DNA of 64,000 nucleotides from the NCBI GenBank assembly GCA_963702695.1, contig CAVPDS010000002.1, forward strand, positions 1 through 64,000. The letters run 5' to 3'. This stretch comes from VAZQ01 sp963702695. GTDB lineage: Bacteria; Pseudomonadota; Alphaproteobacteria; Rhizobiales; Xanthobacteraceae. The position numbers and the translations under genes were made by a program. This document shows, piece by piece, positions 8,899 to 16,224 of this stretch (the stretch's first letter is position 1; each line of letters starts with the position of its first letter). The notes below the pieces were generated by a model. It did not search any database, was not told where the DNA came from, and saw only the letters and a program-made list of their open reading frames with translations.

Positions 8899-9351
8899 AT
8901 GAGCGCGGCAGTAGAGATCGAGTACGTGACGGCGACCGTGGGTGGCCAGTTGTTCGGCGTGCCGATCGCGCGCGTGCAGGACGTGTTCGTTCCGGAGCGG
9001 CTCGCGCGCGTTCCGCTGGCAGCGCCGGAAATCGCCGGCCTGCTCAATCTGCGCGGCCGCATCGTGACGGCCATCGACCTGCGCAAACGGCTCGATCTCG
9101 AAGCGCGCGTCGACGAACGGCCGCGCATGGCGGTCGGTATCGAATATCGCGGCGAATCCTACGGCCTGTTGATTGATGAGATCGGCGAAGTGCTCAAGCT
9201 TGCGGAATCGAGTCGCGAGGACAATCCGGTCAATCTCGATGCGCGTCTCGCCCGCGTGGCGGCCGGCGTGCACCGCCTCGAAGGCAAGCTCCTGGTGGTG
9301 CTCGATGTCGATCGCGTGCTCGAAGTCGGCGCGGTGCCAAGGGCCGCATGA
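8899..9351 (+). CDS. cheW: Chemotaxis coupling protein CheW
   Basis: A 150-residue single-domain CheW that couples chemoreceptors to CheA. Characteristic segments are the N-terminal strand QLFGVPIARVQDVF, the NLRGRIVTAIDLR core and the GLLIDEIGEVLKL strand. It begins 8 bases after cheA and is surely co-transcribed. No methyl-accepting receptor gene is in the window, so its receptors are encoded elsewhere. Confidence 0.95.
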   Translation: MSAAVEIEYVTATVGGQLFGVPIARVQDVFVPERLARVPLAAPEIAGLLNLRGRIVTAIDLRKRLDLEARVDERPRMAVGIEYRGESYGLLIDEIGEVLKLAESSREDNPVNLDARLARVAAGVHRLEGKLLVVLDVDRVLEVGAVPRAA

Positions 9352-9418
9352 ACGACCGCGTCGTGTTGGTAATGGTTCGTAAGATGTGCGGGGCTGCCCG
9401 CGGAAAGCGAGGTTCAAG

Positions 9419-9784
9419 ATGAAGACCTGTCTGGTCGTGGACGACTCGAGCGTCATCCGCAAGGTGGCCCGGCGAATTCTCGAAGGGCTGGAATTCCAGA
9501 TCATGGAGGCGGAGGACGGCGAACAGGCGCTCGAAGTCTGCCGCCAGCAGATGCCGGAAGCGGTGCTGCTCGACTGGAACATGCCGAAGATGGACGGCTA
9601 TGAATTCCTGCGCGGCCTGCGCCGGATGCCCGACGGCGACCGGCCGAAGGTGGTGTTCTGCACCACCGAGAATGATGTGGCTCACATCGCGCGCGCCCTG
9701 CACGCGGGCGCCAACGAGTACATCATGAAGCCGTTCGACAAGGAAATCGTCGAAGCCAAGTTCCAGGAAGTCGGGCTGATCTGA
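9419..9784 (+). CDS. cheY: Chemotaxis response regulator CheY
   Basis: A 121-residue stand-alone receiver starting at the ATG at 9419 with GCGAGG upstream. The acidic pocket is Asp8/Asp9, the phosphoacceptor is Asp52 (LLDWNMPKMDG), with Thr83 in CTTEND and Lys104 in MKPFD. It has no output domain, consistent with binding FliM at the motor switch. Third gene of the chemotaxis operon. Single-domain receivers can serve other pathways, but position makes CheY the best call. Confidence 0.93.
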   Translation: MKTCLVVDDSSVIRKVARRILEGLEFQIMEAEDGEQALEVCRQQMPEAVLLDWNMPKMDGYEFLRGLRRMPDGDRPKVVFCTTENDVAHIARALHAGANEYIMKPFDKEIVEAKFQEVGLI

Positions 9785-9824
9785 TCGGCCGCGACAGAGC
9801 TGCAATGATGTACCACGTCCCGCG

Positions 9825-10994
9825 ATGAGCCTCATCTTCGCTTCACGATCGCCCAAGGCCGCTGCGCTCGGGCTGGAACCGATCCGCGTGATGGTCGTCG
9901 ATGACGCCGTTGTCGTGCGCGGGTTGCTGGCGCGCTGGATCGAAGCGGAGCCGGGGTTGCGGCTCGCGGGCTCGTTGCGCAGCGGCCGTGAAGCGATCGA
10001 GCAGATCGAGCGCGCCGATCCGCATGTGGTGATCCTCGACATCGACATGCCCGACACCGATGGGCTCGCTGCACTGCCGCAACTGCTTGCGAAGAAGCGC
10101 GACCTCGTGGTGATCATGGCGTCGACGCTGACCCGCCGCAACGCGGAAGTGAGCTTGCGGGCGCTTGCGCTCGGCGCGGCGGACTACATCCCGAAGCCCG
10201 GCACCACGCGCGAACTCACCACCTCGGCTTCCTTCCGCAGGGAACTGCTCGACAAGATCCACATCCACGCGTTGGGCCCACGCCACTGCGGCGCCGCCGG
10301 CGTTTCGCACGCGAATACACAAGAGGCTGCGTTGCGGCGGGTCGCCAGTCCGGCGATCGCGCCGGCGACTGAAGCGGAGGGAATCAGGCTGCGTCCGTTC
10401 CCGTCGGCCTGGCCGCGCGTGCTCGTGATCGGCAGCTCAACCGGCGGACCGCAGGCGCTCAACCTCGTCCTCGGCAAGCTCAACGGACTGATCGACCACG
10501 CGCCGGTGCTGATCGCCCAGCACATGCCGTCGACGTTCACCACGATCCTGGCCGAACACCTGTCGCGCGTCAGCGGCCGCGAGGCCCGTGAAGCCGTGGC
10601 CGGCGAGCCGGTCCGCGCCGGCCGCATCTATGTCGCGCCGGGGGCGCGGCACATGCGGGTCGTGCGCCAAGCCGGCGCGGCGATGATCGCACTCGATGAC
10701 GGACCGCCGATCAATTTCTGCAAGCCCGCGGTCGATCCGCTGTTCTCCTCGGCGGCGGAAGTGTGGGGAACCTGGACGCTCGCCGTGGTGCTGACCGGCA
10801 TGGGCTCCGACGGCGCGCACGGCGCAGCCGACATCGCAGCCGCGGGCGGCGCGATCATCGCGCAGGACGAAGCGACCAGCGTGGTGTGGGGGATGCCGGG
10901 CGCCGTTGCCCGTGCCGGGCTTTGCTCGGCCGTTCTTCCGCTCGACCAAATTGCACCCAAAGTGATTCGCCTGTTTTCCGGAGGCCGGCCGTGA
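9825..10994 (+). CDS. cheB: Protein-glutamate methylesterase CheB
   Basis: A 389-residue protein with an N-terminal receiver (phosphoacceptor Asp72 in LDIDMPDTDG, Lys in IPKPG) joined by a variable linker to the methylesterase domain. The catalytic triad is visible: Ser205 in GSSTGGPQAL, His233 in AQHMP and Asp329 in TGMGSDGA. It removes methyl groups (or deamidates Gln) on chemoreceptors for adaptation. Its stop codon overlaps the GTG start of cheR by 4 bases, showing translational coupling of the two adaptation enzymes. Confidence 0.95.
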   Translation: MSLIFASRSPKAAALGLEPIRVMVVDDAVVVRGLLARWIEAEPGLRLAGSLRSGREAIEQIERADPHVVILDIDMPDTDGLAALPQLLAKKRDLVVIMASTLTRRNAEVSLRALALGAADYIPKPGTTRELTTSASFRRELLDKIHIHALGPRHCGAAGVSHANTQEAALRRVASPAIAPATEAEGIRLRPFPSAWPRVLVIGSSTGGPQALNLVLGKLNGLIDHAPVLIAQHMPSTFTTILAEHLSRVSGREAREAVAGEPVRAGRIYVAPGARHMRVVRQAGAAMIALDDGPPINFCKPAVDPLFSSAAEVWGTWTLAVVLTGMGSDGAHGAADIAAAGGAIIAQDEATSVVWGMPGAVARAGLCSAVLPLDQIAPKVIRLFSGGRP

Positions 10995-11866
10995 CGCCCC
11001 TCGACTACGATTATCTCCGCAAGCTGCTGAAGGAACGATCCGGTCTCGTGCTCTCGGCCGAGAAGCAATACCTGGTCGAGAGCCGGCTCTTACCCGTCGC
11101 GCGCAAGGCCGGCGCGGCCGGGCTCGCCGAGCTTGTCAGTCGGCTCAAGGAGCCCCATGCGCAGGCGCTTACGGTCGAAGTGGTCGAAGCGATGATGACG
11201 AACAAGTCTTTCTTTTTCCGCGACAAGATTCCGTTCGGTCAGTTCCGCGACCTGATGATGCCGGCGCTGCTCAACGCCCGCGTGATGCAGCGCCGCATCC
11301 GCATCTGGTGCGCGGCCGCTTCGACCGGGCAGGAACCTTATTCGCTCGCGATGGCGCTCAAGGAAATGGCGTCCCGGATCGCCGGCTGGCGCATCGAGAT
11401 CATCGCCACCGATCTCTCGACCGAAGTGCTCGAGAAGGCCAAGGCCGGCGTCTACAGCCAGTTCGAAGTGCAGCGCGGGCTGCCGATCCAGCTCCTGATC
11501 AAGTATTTCACGCAGACCGGCGACAGTTGGCAGATCGCGCCCGAGATCCGCGCCATGGTGCAGTTCCGGCCGCTCAACCTGCTCAACGATTTTGCTCACC
11601 TCGGCATGTTCGACATTGTGTTCTGTCGCAACGTGCTCATCTATTTCGACCAGAACACTAAGATCGACGTGCTCGAGCGCATCGCGCGCATTACCGAGCG
11701 CGACGGCTATCTCGCGCTCGGCGCAGCCGAGACGGTGGTCGGCCTCACCGACTGTCTTCAGCCGGTGCCGGACACGCGCAGCCTTTACGCTCCCAATCAA
11801 GCCGCGCGTAAACCGATCGCCGGCGTAGCCGCGCCGCTGCTCAAGGTGGTGGGCGGCCCGCGCTGA
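10991..11866 (+). CDS. cheR: Chemotaxis protein methyltransferase CheR
   Basis: A 291-residue protein from a GTG at 10991 that overlaps the cheB stop. The helical N-terminal domain carries TNKSFFFRD, where most CheR proteins have NET or NES. The SAM-binding domain follows, with IWCAAASTGQEPYSLAM, IEIIATDLST and FDIVFCRNVLIYFD. It methylates chemoreceptor glutamates using S-adenosylmethionine. Last gene of the operon. The frame extends upstream over cheB, but that part is an overlapping shadow. Confidence 0.94.
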   Translation: MTPLDYDYLRKLLKERSGLVLSAEKQYLVESRLLPVARKAGAAGLAELVSRLKEPHAQALTVEVVEAMMTNKSFFFRDKIPFGQFRDLMMPALLNARVMQRRIRIWCAAASTGQEPYSLAMALKEMASRIAGWRIEIIATDLSTEVLEKAKAGVYSQFEVQRGLPIQLLIKYFTQTGDSWQIAPEIRAMVQFRPLNLLNDFAHLGMFDIVFCRNVLIYFDQNTKIDVLERIARITERDGYLALGAAETVVGLTDCLQPVPDTRSLYAPNQAARKPIAGVAAPLLKVVGGPR

Positions 11867-11878
11867 CAATTCTTTCTT

Positions 11879-12008
11879 CCTCTCTCCCGCTTGCGGGGGA
11901 GGACGATCGCGCGAAATGCGATTGGGAGGGTGCCTGCTGAATTCAATCAGTATACAATTTGAATCTCAGCAAGCCCCCTTCTACCCTCCGGCAAGCGGGA
12001 GGGGGGCT
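11879..12008. repeat. Intergenic inverted repeat, family C
   Basis: Two GC-rich arms, CTCTCCCGCTTGCGGGGGAG near 11880-11902 and CCCTCCGGCAAGCGGGAGGG near 11984-12003, can pair with each other across about 80 bases. Each also forms a smaller hairpin. Similar arms occur at 35556 and 56018. It lies between the convergent cheR and aldo/keto reductase genes, where a stem could end both transcripts. Confidence 0.65.
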
Positions 12009-12058
12009 TACGGTAGGTTTGCCGCCCGCGTCAGAATCATCAGTTCAAGCTGAACGTT

Positions 12059-12898
12059 TCAATCCCAAGCCGGCGCGCGGCCCTTGGGACTGACGAGCCG
12101 GCCGTCGGGCCGCCTGAGCGCGTGGATGCGCGCCATCTCGGCGTCGGTAAGCGCGAAGTCGAACACTGCCAAGTTTTCTGCCGCTCGTTGCGCCGACGTC
12201 GTGCTCGGGATCGCCGCGACGTTCGGCTGCTGCACCAGCCAGCGCAAAGCGATTTGCGCCGGCGTCTTGCCTTTGGCGCGCGCGATCTCACCGAGCGCGG
12301 GATCGATGAGTAGCCGTCCGCGCCCGAGCGGACAATAGGACACGAACGCCATCCCGCGCGTGCGGCACATGTCCAGCACCTTGCTCTGGTCGAGCCCGAC
12401 GTGATACTCCGCCTGCAGAGCGGCGAGCGGCTCCGGACACAACGCGATTGCCTGGTCGACCAGCGCGATGTTGAAATTGGCCACGCCGATGTGACGCGTG
12501 AGCCCGCGCCGTTTCATCTTCGCGAGCGCGCCCATGGTTTCGGCAAGCGGCGTGTCCGGCAGCAGCCAGTGCACCATAAGCAGATCGACATAGTCGACGC
12601 CAAGCGCCTTGGCGCTCGTTTCGGTCGAGCGCTCGAAATCGTCGGCGTGCAGGTCCTCGTGCGACACCTTGGTGGTGAGAAAAATCTCTCCGCGCGGCAC
12701 GCCAGATGCGCGAATGCCTTCGCCGACGCCTTCTTCGGTGCCATATTTGCGCGCCGTGTCGATATGTCGATACCCCGCGCGCAGCGCCGCCGCGACGATG
12801 GCGCCGCAGTCCGCGCCCATGGCGCCGCCGGTACCGAAGCCGATCGCAGGAATCTGGGCGCCGTGGGCGGCGATCGTGTGAGGGGAAGAGGATGACAT
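12059..12898 (-). CDS. Aldo/keto reductase (2,5-diketo-D-gluconate reductase-like)
   Basis: A 279-residue (alpha/beta)8 NADPH-dependent oxidoreductase starting at the ATG at 12898. The tetrad residues appear in order: Asp in HIDTARKYGTE, Tyr in the same segment, Lys in TTKV, and His in LLMVHW. NADPH-site motifs such as AIPSTTS follow near the C-terminus. It reduces carbonyls of sugars or small aldehydes; the exact substrate cannot be read from sequence. It is monocistronic and borders the low-GC insertion on its 5' side. Confidence 0.88.
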   Translation of the reverse strand: MSSSSPHTIAAHGAQIPAIGFGTGGAMGADCGAIVAAALRAGYRHIDTARKYGTEEGVGEGIRASGVPRGEIFLTTKVSHEDLHADDFERSTETSAKALGVDYVDLLMVHWLLPDTPLAETMGALAKMKRRGLTRHIGVANFNIALVDQAIALCPEPLAALQAEYHVGLDQSKVLDMCRTRGMAFVSYCPLGRGRLLIDPALGEIARAKGKTPAQIALRWLVQQPNVAAIPSTTSAQRAAENLAVFDFALTDAEMARIHALRRPDGRLVSPKGRAPAWD

Positions 12899-13133
12899 AG
12901 CGATTGATTGACCCTTATGGACGCATGGTCGCACTGTGGAAGCTGGCGATATTGCTCCAAGCAGATTTCTTATCAGACGTGAAGTCGGTTGGCGTCAAAA
13001 ACGTGGGCACGAGATATGACGCGACGAGCAGTTCACTTCGGGTGTCCCAAGTGGATGTCGGTGGTGGTGACCCGGAAAGGTTGAAGACCCAGACCCTTTA
13101 TGTTTTGATGAACCTGCCTTGCTGGAGGGTAAT

Positions 13134-13352
13134 ATGGAGTTGCTTTGTCGGGCTCCCTGGAATGGCTTATTTGTCTGGACCGATGGCACGGTCAGTTATT
13201 GCGGCCGAACCCACGCACAAGGCAATCTCACGCGACAAACCTTCCGAGAGTTCTGGAACTCGGCGGCTGTGAGGCAGGTGCGTTCTCAATTCTTGCAAGG
13301 AAAATACATCGAGTTCTGGGTGTCCCCCTACCTGCTGTTGGCTTACTGCTAA
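13134..13352 (+). CDS. SPASM-like N-terminal part of a frameshifted radical SAM protein
   Basis: Starts at the ATG at 13134 with a clear GGAGG five bases upstream and runs 72 residues. It has the SPASM/twitch auxiliary-cluster signature: Cys in CRAPWNGLFVWTDGTVSYCG, then GNLTRQTFREFWNS and FLQGKYIE. The final cysteine pair expected after GKYIE is absent in this frame but present in the +1 frame as SGCPPTCC. That second frame runs straight into the radical SAM protein beginning at 13363. The two pieces therefore look like one gene interrupted by a one-base insertion near 13311-13327. Confidence 0.6.
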   Translation: MELLCRAPWNGLFVWTDGTVSYCGRTHAQGNLTRQTFREFWNSAAVRQVRSQFLQGKYIEFWVSPYLLLAYC

Positions 13353-13362
13353 GCATCCGACG

Positions 13363-14718
13363 ATGTTTGTGCGGTACTTTGACGAGCGTCCGATTTTAGC
13401 TGAATGCGAAGCACCCGCGGATGCTGGGACGGCAGCTGTTCTATTTGACCCGCCTAAGAGCTACTCTGACAACACGAAATTGATCGAAAAGGAAATCGAT
13501 GCGCGCTGCTCGTCAACAGAAGGTTTTCCTAGCACCTTGTCGATTTCACTTTCAAATTATTGTTCATTGCGATGCCCAATGTGTTGCTTCGGTATCGTTC
13601 CGCCGGATCAGAAGAAGGTGACAGCGAGGCTGGTCGCGCCGGTTGTTCTTGAGCAACTCAAGGAGATTTATCCTTTCCTCTCTCGTGTGGATCTTGTCGG
13701 GGGCGAGCTATTCGACATTCCATTTGAAGAGAATCCGCTCGTTCAAATCTTAACAGACATTGCTGCGGCCGGTGCCAAAAACCTGCGGATTACGCTCACC
13801 ACCAACGGCCAGCATCTCAGTGAACGCTGGGCCGAATTTCTGCTGCAATTTCCCTTCATCGATATCATCGCCTTTTCGGTGGATAGTTTTAATCCAGAGG
13901 TTTATGCCCGCACGCGGGTGATGGGCTCGCTGGACCGCGTCCGCCGGAGCATCGGCAACGTTCAGGAAGCAAAGGCTGTCCGCGGTCTAGACCAGCCGCT
14001 GATACGGCTGAACATGATTCTAGGGGTTCATACTCATGAGGGCATTCTTGAGTTCGTTGAAAACGCCAGACATTTGGGGGCGTCCGAAATCGAATTTCAA
14101 AAACTCGTGTTTATGGGTCGCCCGGAATTCTTCGCCGAGAACAACCTCTTTCAGCCGCAACATGCGGACAAGTTGATCAAGATGTGGGGCGACCTTGTTG
14201 CTGCGCTCGTTGAAATTCCATCGAATGCTGCAGAGACGATCGGAATGATCGAAGCGTATCTGTCGCACCTGGGCGCTCGCGACGAATTGGTCGGTTCATA
14301 CGGACGGATCCCCTTTGGGGCTCAATACGCTCAAGACAGCTATGTTTTTCCGGTGTGCGATACTCACGAGGTTTCTCAGGAGTTTGTTGCGCGCCGAAAC
14401 AGTGTGTCGCGGATCAAATTTGTTCCCGGCACCCTTCAACGGACCAATAATTGCAAGGTTGTGGTCGCGATCGAGGAGGGACAAAAAGTCCTTGCGCAAA
14501 ACGTCGTTGACGCAAGAACCTTCACCGACAATGCATGGACTTCCGTGGACATGCCGATGATCTCGCTTGAGCGCGGGCGGGGCTATCGGCTGGTCATTCG
14601 CTCGCCAGATGCGCCGGGAATTGACGATTGCATTGCCGTCCGTTGCTCCAAGAACGGAAATGGTATGAAGTTCGACGGCCGCCCGCACGATGGCGAGCTC
14701 GCATACATGATCTTCTAG
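13363..14718 (+). CDS. Radical SAM protein with C-terminal carbohydrate-binding-like domain
   Basis: A 451-residue frame. CSLRCPMC (about residues 68-75) is the CxxxCxxC motif that binds the catalytic 4Fe-4S cluster and S-adenosylmethionine. It is followed by VDLVGGELF, ITLTTNGQHLSERW and a TIM-barrel-like body. The last 110 residues (FVARRNSVSRIKFVPGTL ... WTSVDMPMISL ... YRLVIRSPDAPG ... GELAYMIF) resemble a beta-sandwich attached to some polysaccharide glycosyltransferases and methyltransferases. No start codon has a good ribosome site, consistent with this being the distal part of the gene that starts at 13134. GC content is visibly below that of neighbours, suggesting transfer. Substrate unknown. 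Confidence 0.8.
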   Translation: MFVRYFDERPILAECEAPADAGTAAVLFDPPKSYSDNTKLIEKEIDARCSSTEGFPSTLSISLSNYCSLRCPMCCFGIVPPDQKKVTARLVAPVVLEQLKEIYPFLSRVDLVGGELFDIPFEENPLVQILTDIAAAGAKNLRITLTTNGQHLSERWAEFLLQFPFIDIIAFSVDSFNPEVYARTRVMGSLDRVRRSIGNVQEAKAVRGLDQPLIRLNMILGVHTHEGILEFVENARHLGASEIEFQKLVFMGRPEFFAENNLFQPQHADKLIKMWGDLVAALVEIPSNAAETIGMIEAYLSHLGARDELVGSYGRIPFGAQYAQDSYVFPVCDTHEVSQEFVARRNSVSRIKFVPGTLQRTNNCKVVVAIEEGQKVLAQNVVDARTFTDNAWTSVDMPMISLERGRGYRLVIRSPDAPGIDDCIAVRCSKNGNGMKFDGRPHDGELAYMIF

Positions 14719-14742
14719 CTGCTCATCTCTAGTCCGATACCT

Positions 14743-14997
14743 TTGGTGCCCGTAAAACTCGTCGGTAGATTACGGGCGACCTCGCCCAGCTCTCCCTCAA
14801 GCGCAGACGGGTTGCCGCAGTGGACCGATCAGGGGGACGGTAGTTTCGGCAATACTTTCTGTTGCGTCAACGTTGCCGATCCCCCGTATCGGGCTCGCGG
14901 CAACGGCTCGGCCGGCGACGGGACAATCTTCCTTGCAGCTCTGCAGGAAGCCTCTGCAGCCGGTAAGGCGCTATTCATTCCCGATGGCAAGTTTTAG
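14743..14997 (+). pseudogene. Truncated beta-helix (pectate-lyase-like) gene stump
   Basis: An 84-residue frame. Its second half (VNVADPPYRARGNGSAGDGT ... FLAALQEASAAGKALFIPDGKF) matches the N-terminal pattern of right-handed beta-helix proteins of the Pectate_lyase_3 type: a DPPY-ARG-DG start, then an Ala-rich helix, then a FIP-G strand. It stops where the helix coils should begin, and no continuation was seen in other frames before the terminator at 15088. It is probably the 5' remnant of a polysaccharide-active gene that followed the radical SAM gene. Confidence 0.45.
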
Positions 14998-15087
14998 CCA
15001 AAATCATTTCCAACTCATGACCGACGCGTCGTCAGTGCCGCGTCTCGGCATGTCCGCTCGGGGGCTTGTAACGGCCTAGCTCAAAGC

Positions 15088-15112
15088 AAAACCCCGCCTT
15101 GCGGCGGGGTTT
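15088..15112. terminator. Bidirectional rho-independent terminator
   Basis: Hairpin ACCCCGCC-TTGC-GGCGGGGT flanked by an A-run on the left and T residues on the right, so it can act in both directions. On the minus strand it lies 25 bases after the ctrA stop codon and ends in TTTTG. On the plus strand it closes the low-GC insertion. Confidence 0.85.
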
Positions 15113-15136
15113 GGATTTTCGTGTGATCGCTGCAAG

Positions 15137-15838
15137 CTACGCCGGGATTCTTGCCTCGTCCTCGCTCGGCTCGCGCAGCACGTAGCCGCGGCCCCAGACC
15201 GTCTCGATGTAGTTCTTGCCCTGCGAGGCGTTCGCTAGCTTCTTGCGCAGTTTGCAGATGAAGACGTCGATGATCTTCAGTTCCGGCTCGTCCATGCCGC
15301 CGTAGAGATGGTTGAGGAACATCTCCTTGGTCAGCGTCGTGCCCTTGCGCAGCGAGAGGAGCTCCAGCATCTGGTACTCCTTCCCGGTCAGATGCACGCG
15401 GGCGGACTGGACCTCGACCGTCTTGGTGTCGAGATTGACCACGAGGTCGCCGGTCTGGATGACTGATTGGGCGTGGCCCTTGGAGCGACGAACGATCGCG
15501 TGGATGCGGGCGATCAGTTCGTCCTTGTGGAACGGCTTGGTCATGTAATCGTCGGCGCCGAAACCGAGGCCGCGCACCTTGTCCTCGATCCCGGCAAGGC
15601 CGGAGAGAATGAGGATAGGGGTCTTGACCTTGGAGACCCGCAGCGACCGCAAGACCTCGAAACCGGACATGTCCGGCAGGTTAAGGTCGAGCAGGATAAT
15701 GTCGTAGTCGTACAGCTTGCCTAGATCGACGCCCTCTTCGCCCAAATCCGTCGTGTAGACATTGAAGCTCTCGGATTTGAGCATCAACTCGATGGATTGA
15801 GCGGTGGCGCTGTCGTCCTCGATCAGCAATACGCGCAT
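15137..15838 (-). CDS. ctrA: Cell-cycle master response regulator CtrA
   Basis: A 233-residue OmpR-family regulator from MRVLLIEDDS at 15838; a longer upstream frame lacks homology. The receiver has phosphoacceptor Asp51 in LLDLNLPDMSGFEVL and Lys in MTKPFHKDEL. The winged-helix DNA-binding domain carries the near-invariant LTGKEYQMLELLSLRKGTTLTKEMFLNHLYGG and GRGYVL. CtrA binds TTAA-N7-TTAAC sites and controls flagellar, cell-division and cell-cycle genes in alphaproteobacteria. Phosphate arrives through ChpT (gene at 5481), and SciP (40119) limits its activity. Divergent from fliI over a regulatory region rich in GANTC sites. Confidence 0.97.
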   Translation of the reverse strand: MRVLLIEDDSATAQSIELMLKSESFNVYTTDLGEEGVDLGKLYDYDIILLDLNLPDMSGFEVLRSLRVSKVKTPILILSGLAGIEDKVRGLGFGADDYMTKPFHKDELIARIHAIVRRSKGHAQSVIQTGDLVVNLDTKTVEVQSARVHLTGKEYQMLELLSLRKGTTLTKEMFLNHLYGGMDEPELKIIDVFICKLRKKLANASQGKNYIETVWGRGYVLREPSEDEARIPA

Positions 15839-16224
15839 GCCAGTCCCCTTCCTCGCCGCGTGGGGCTTTAAGGTCGGCACGCCGCAGCGGCGGCCCGTGA
15901 AAACGCTTTGGGACAACCGACTCGGAAGCTTAACGACACATGGTTAACAAAACCTGATTCCCGGACAAAAAGTACCCCTGGGCAAATTCCGACGAATCGC
16001 CCTAAGATATTGCACGGGAGCTTGTTTTTTGTCACGCGTCACTTCACATCCGAGTTGAGGAGTCGGCCCTAACTGACTCGCAAGCCTGAGTGCCCGCCGT
16101 CCAAGCCAGGCGCGGACCGACGGTCCCACGGACGGTGACGCAATTATTAACGACGCGGGTAAACACAAAGTTAAGGCCGTTAAGGACCGGGGCGAAGTTT
16201 TGGCTGGATAGCGGCGATTAGCAC
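15839..16224. promoter_or_regulatory. ctrA-fliI divergent control region with GANTC and CtrA-like sites
   Basis: This 386-base gap contains five GANTC methylation sites (15920, 15957, 15994, 16060, 16075). It also contains a CtrA half-site reading TTAACCAT on the minus strand (15941-15948) and a near-consensus TTAA-N7-TTTAC on the minus strand (16159-16174). In Caulobacter, CcrM methylation of GANTC together with GcrA tunes ctrA transcription and CtrA regulates itself. The arrangement here fits the same logic. Promoter -10/-35 elements were not assigned. Confidence 0.7.

Noticed and set aside
11879..12008. Repeat arms considered as the start of a CRISPR array
   Set aside because: Only two arms in inverted orientation, no regular spacers and no cas genes.
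12904..13272. 122-codon frame upstream of the radical SAM gene
   Set aside because: It overlaps the SPASM-like frame, which has the recognisable motifs and the ribosome site.
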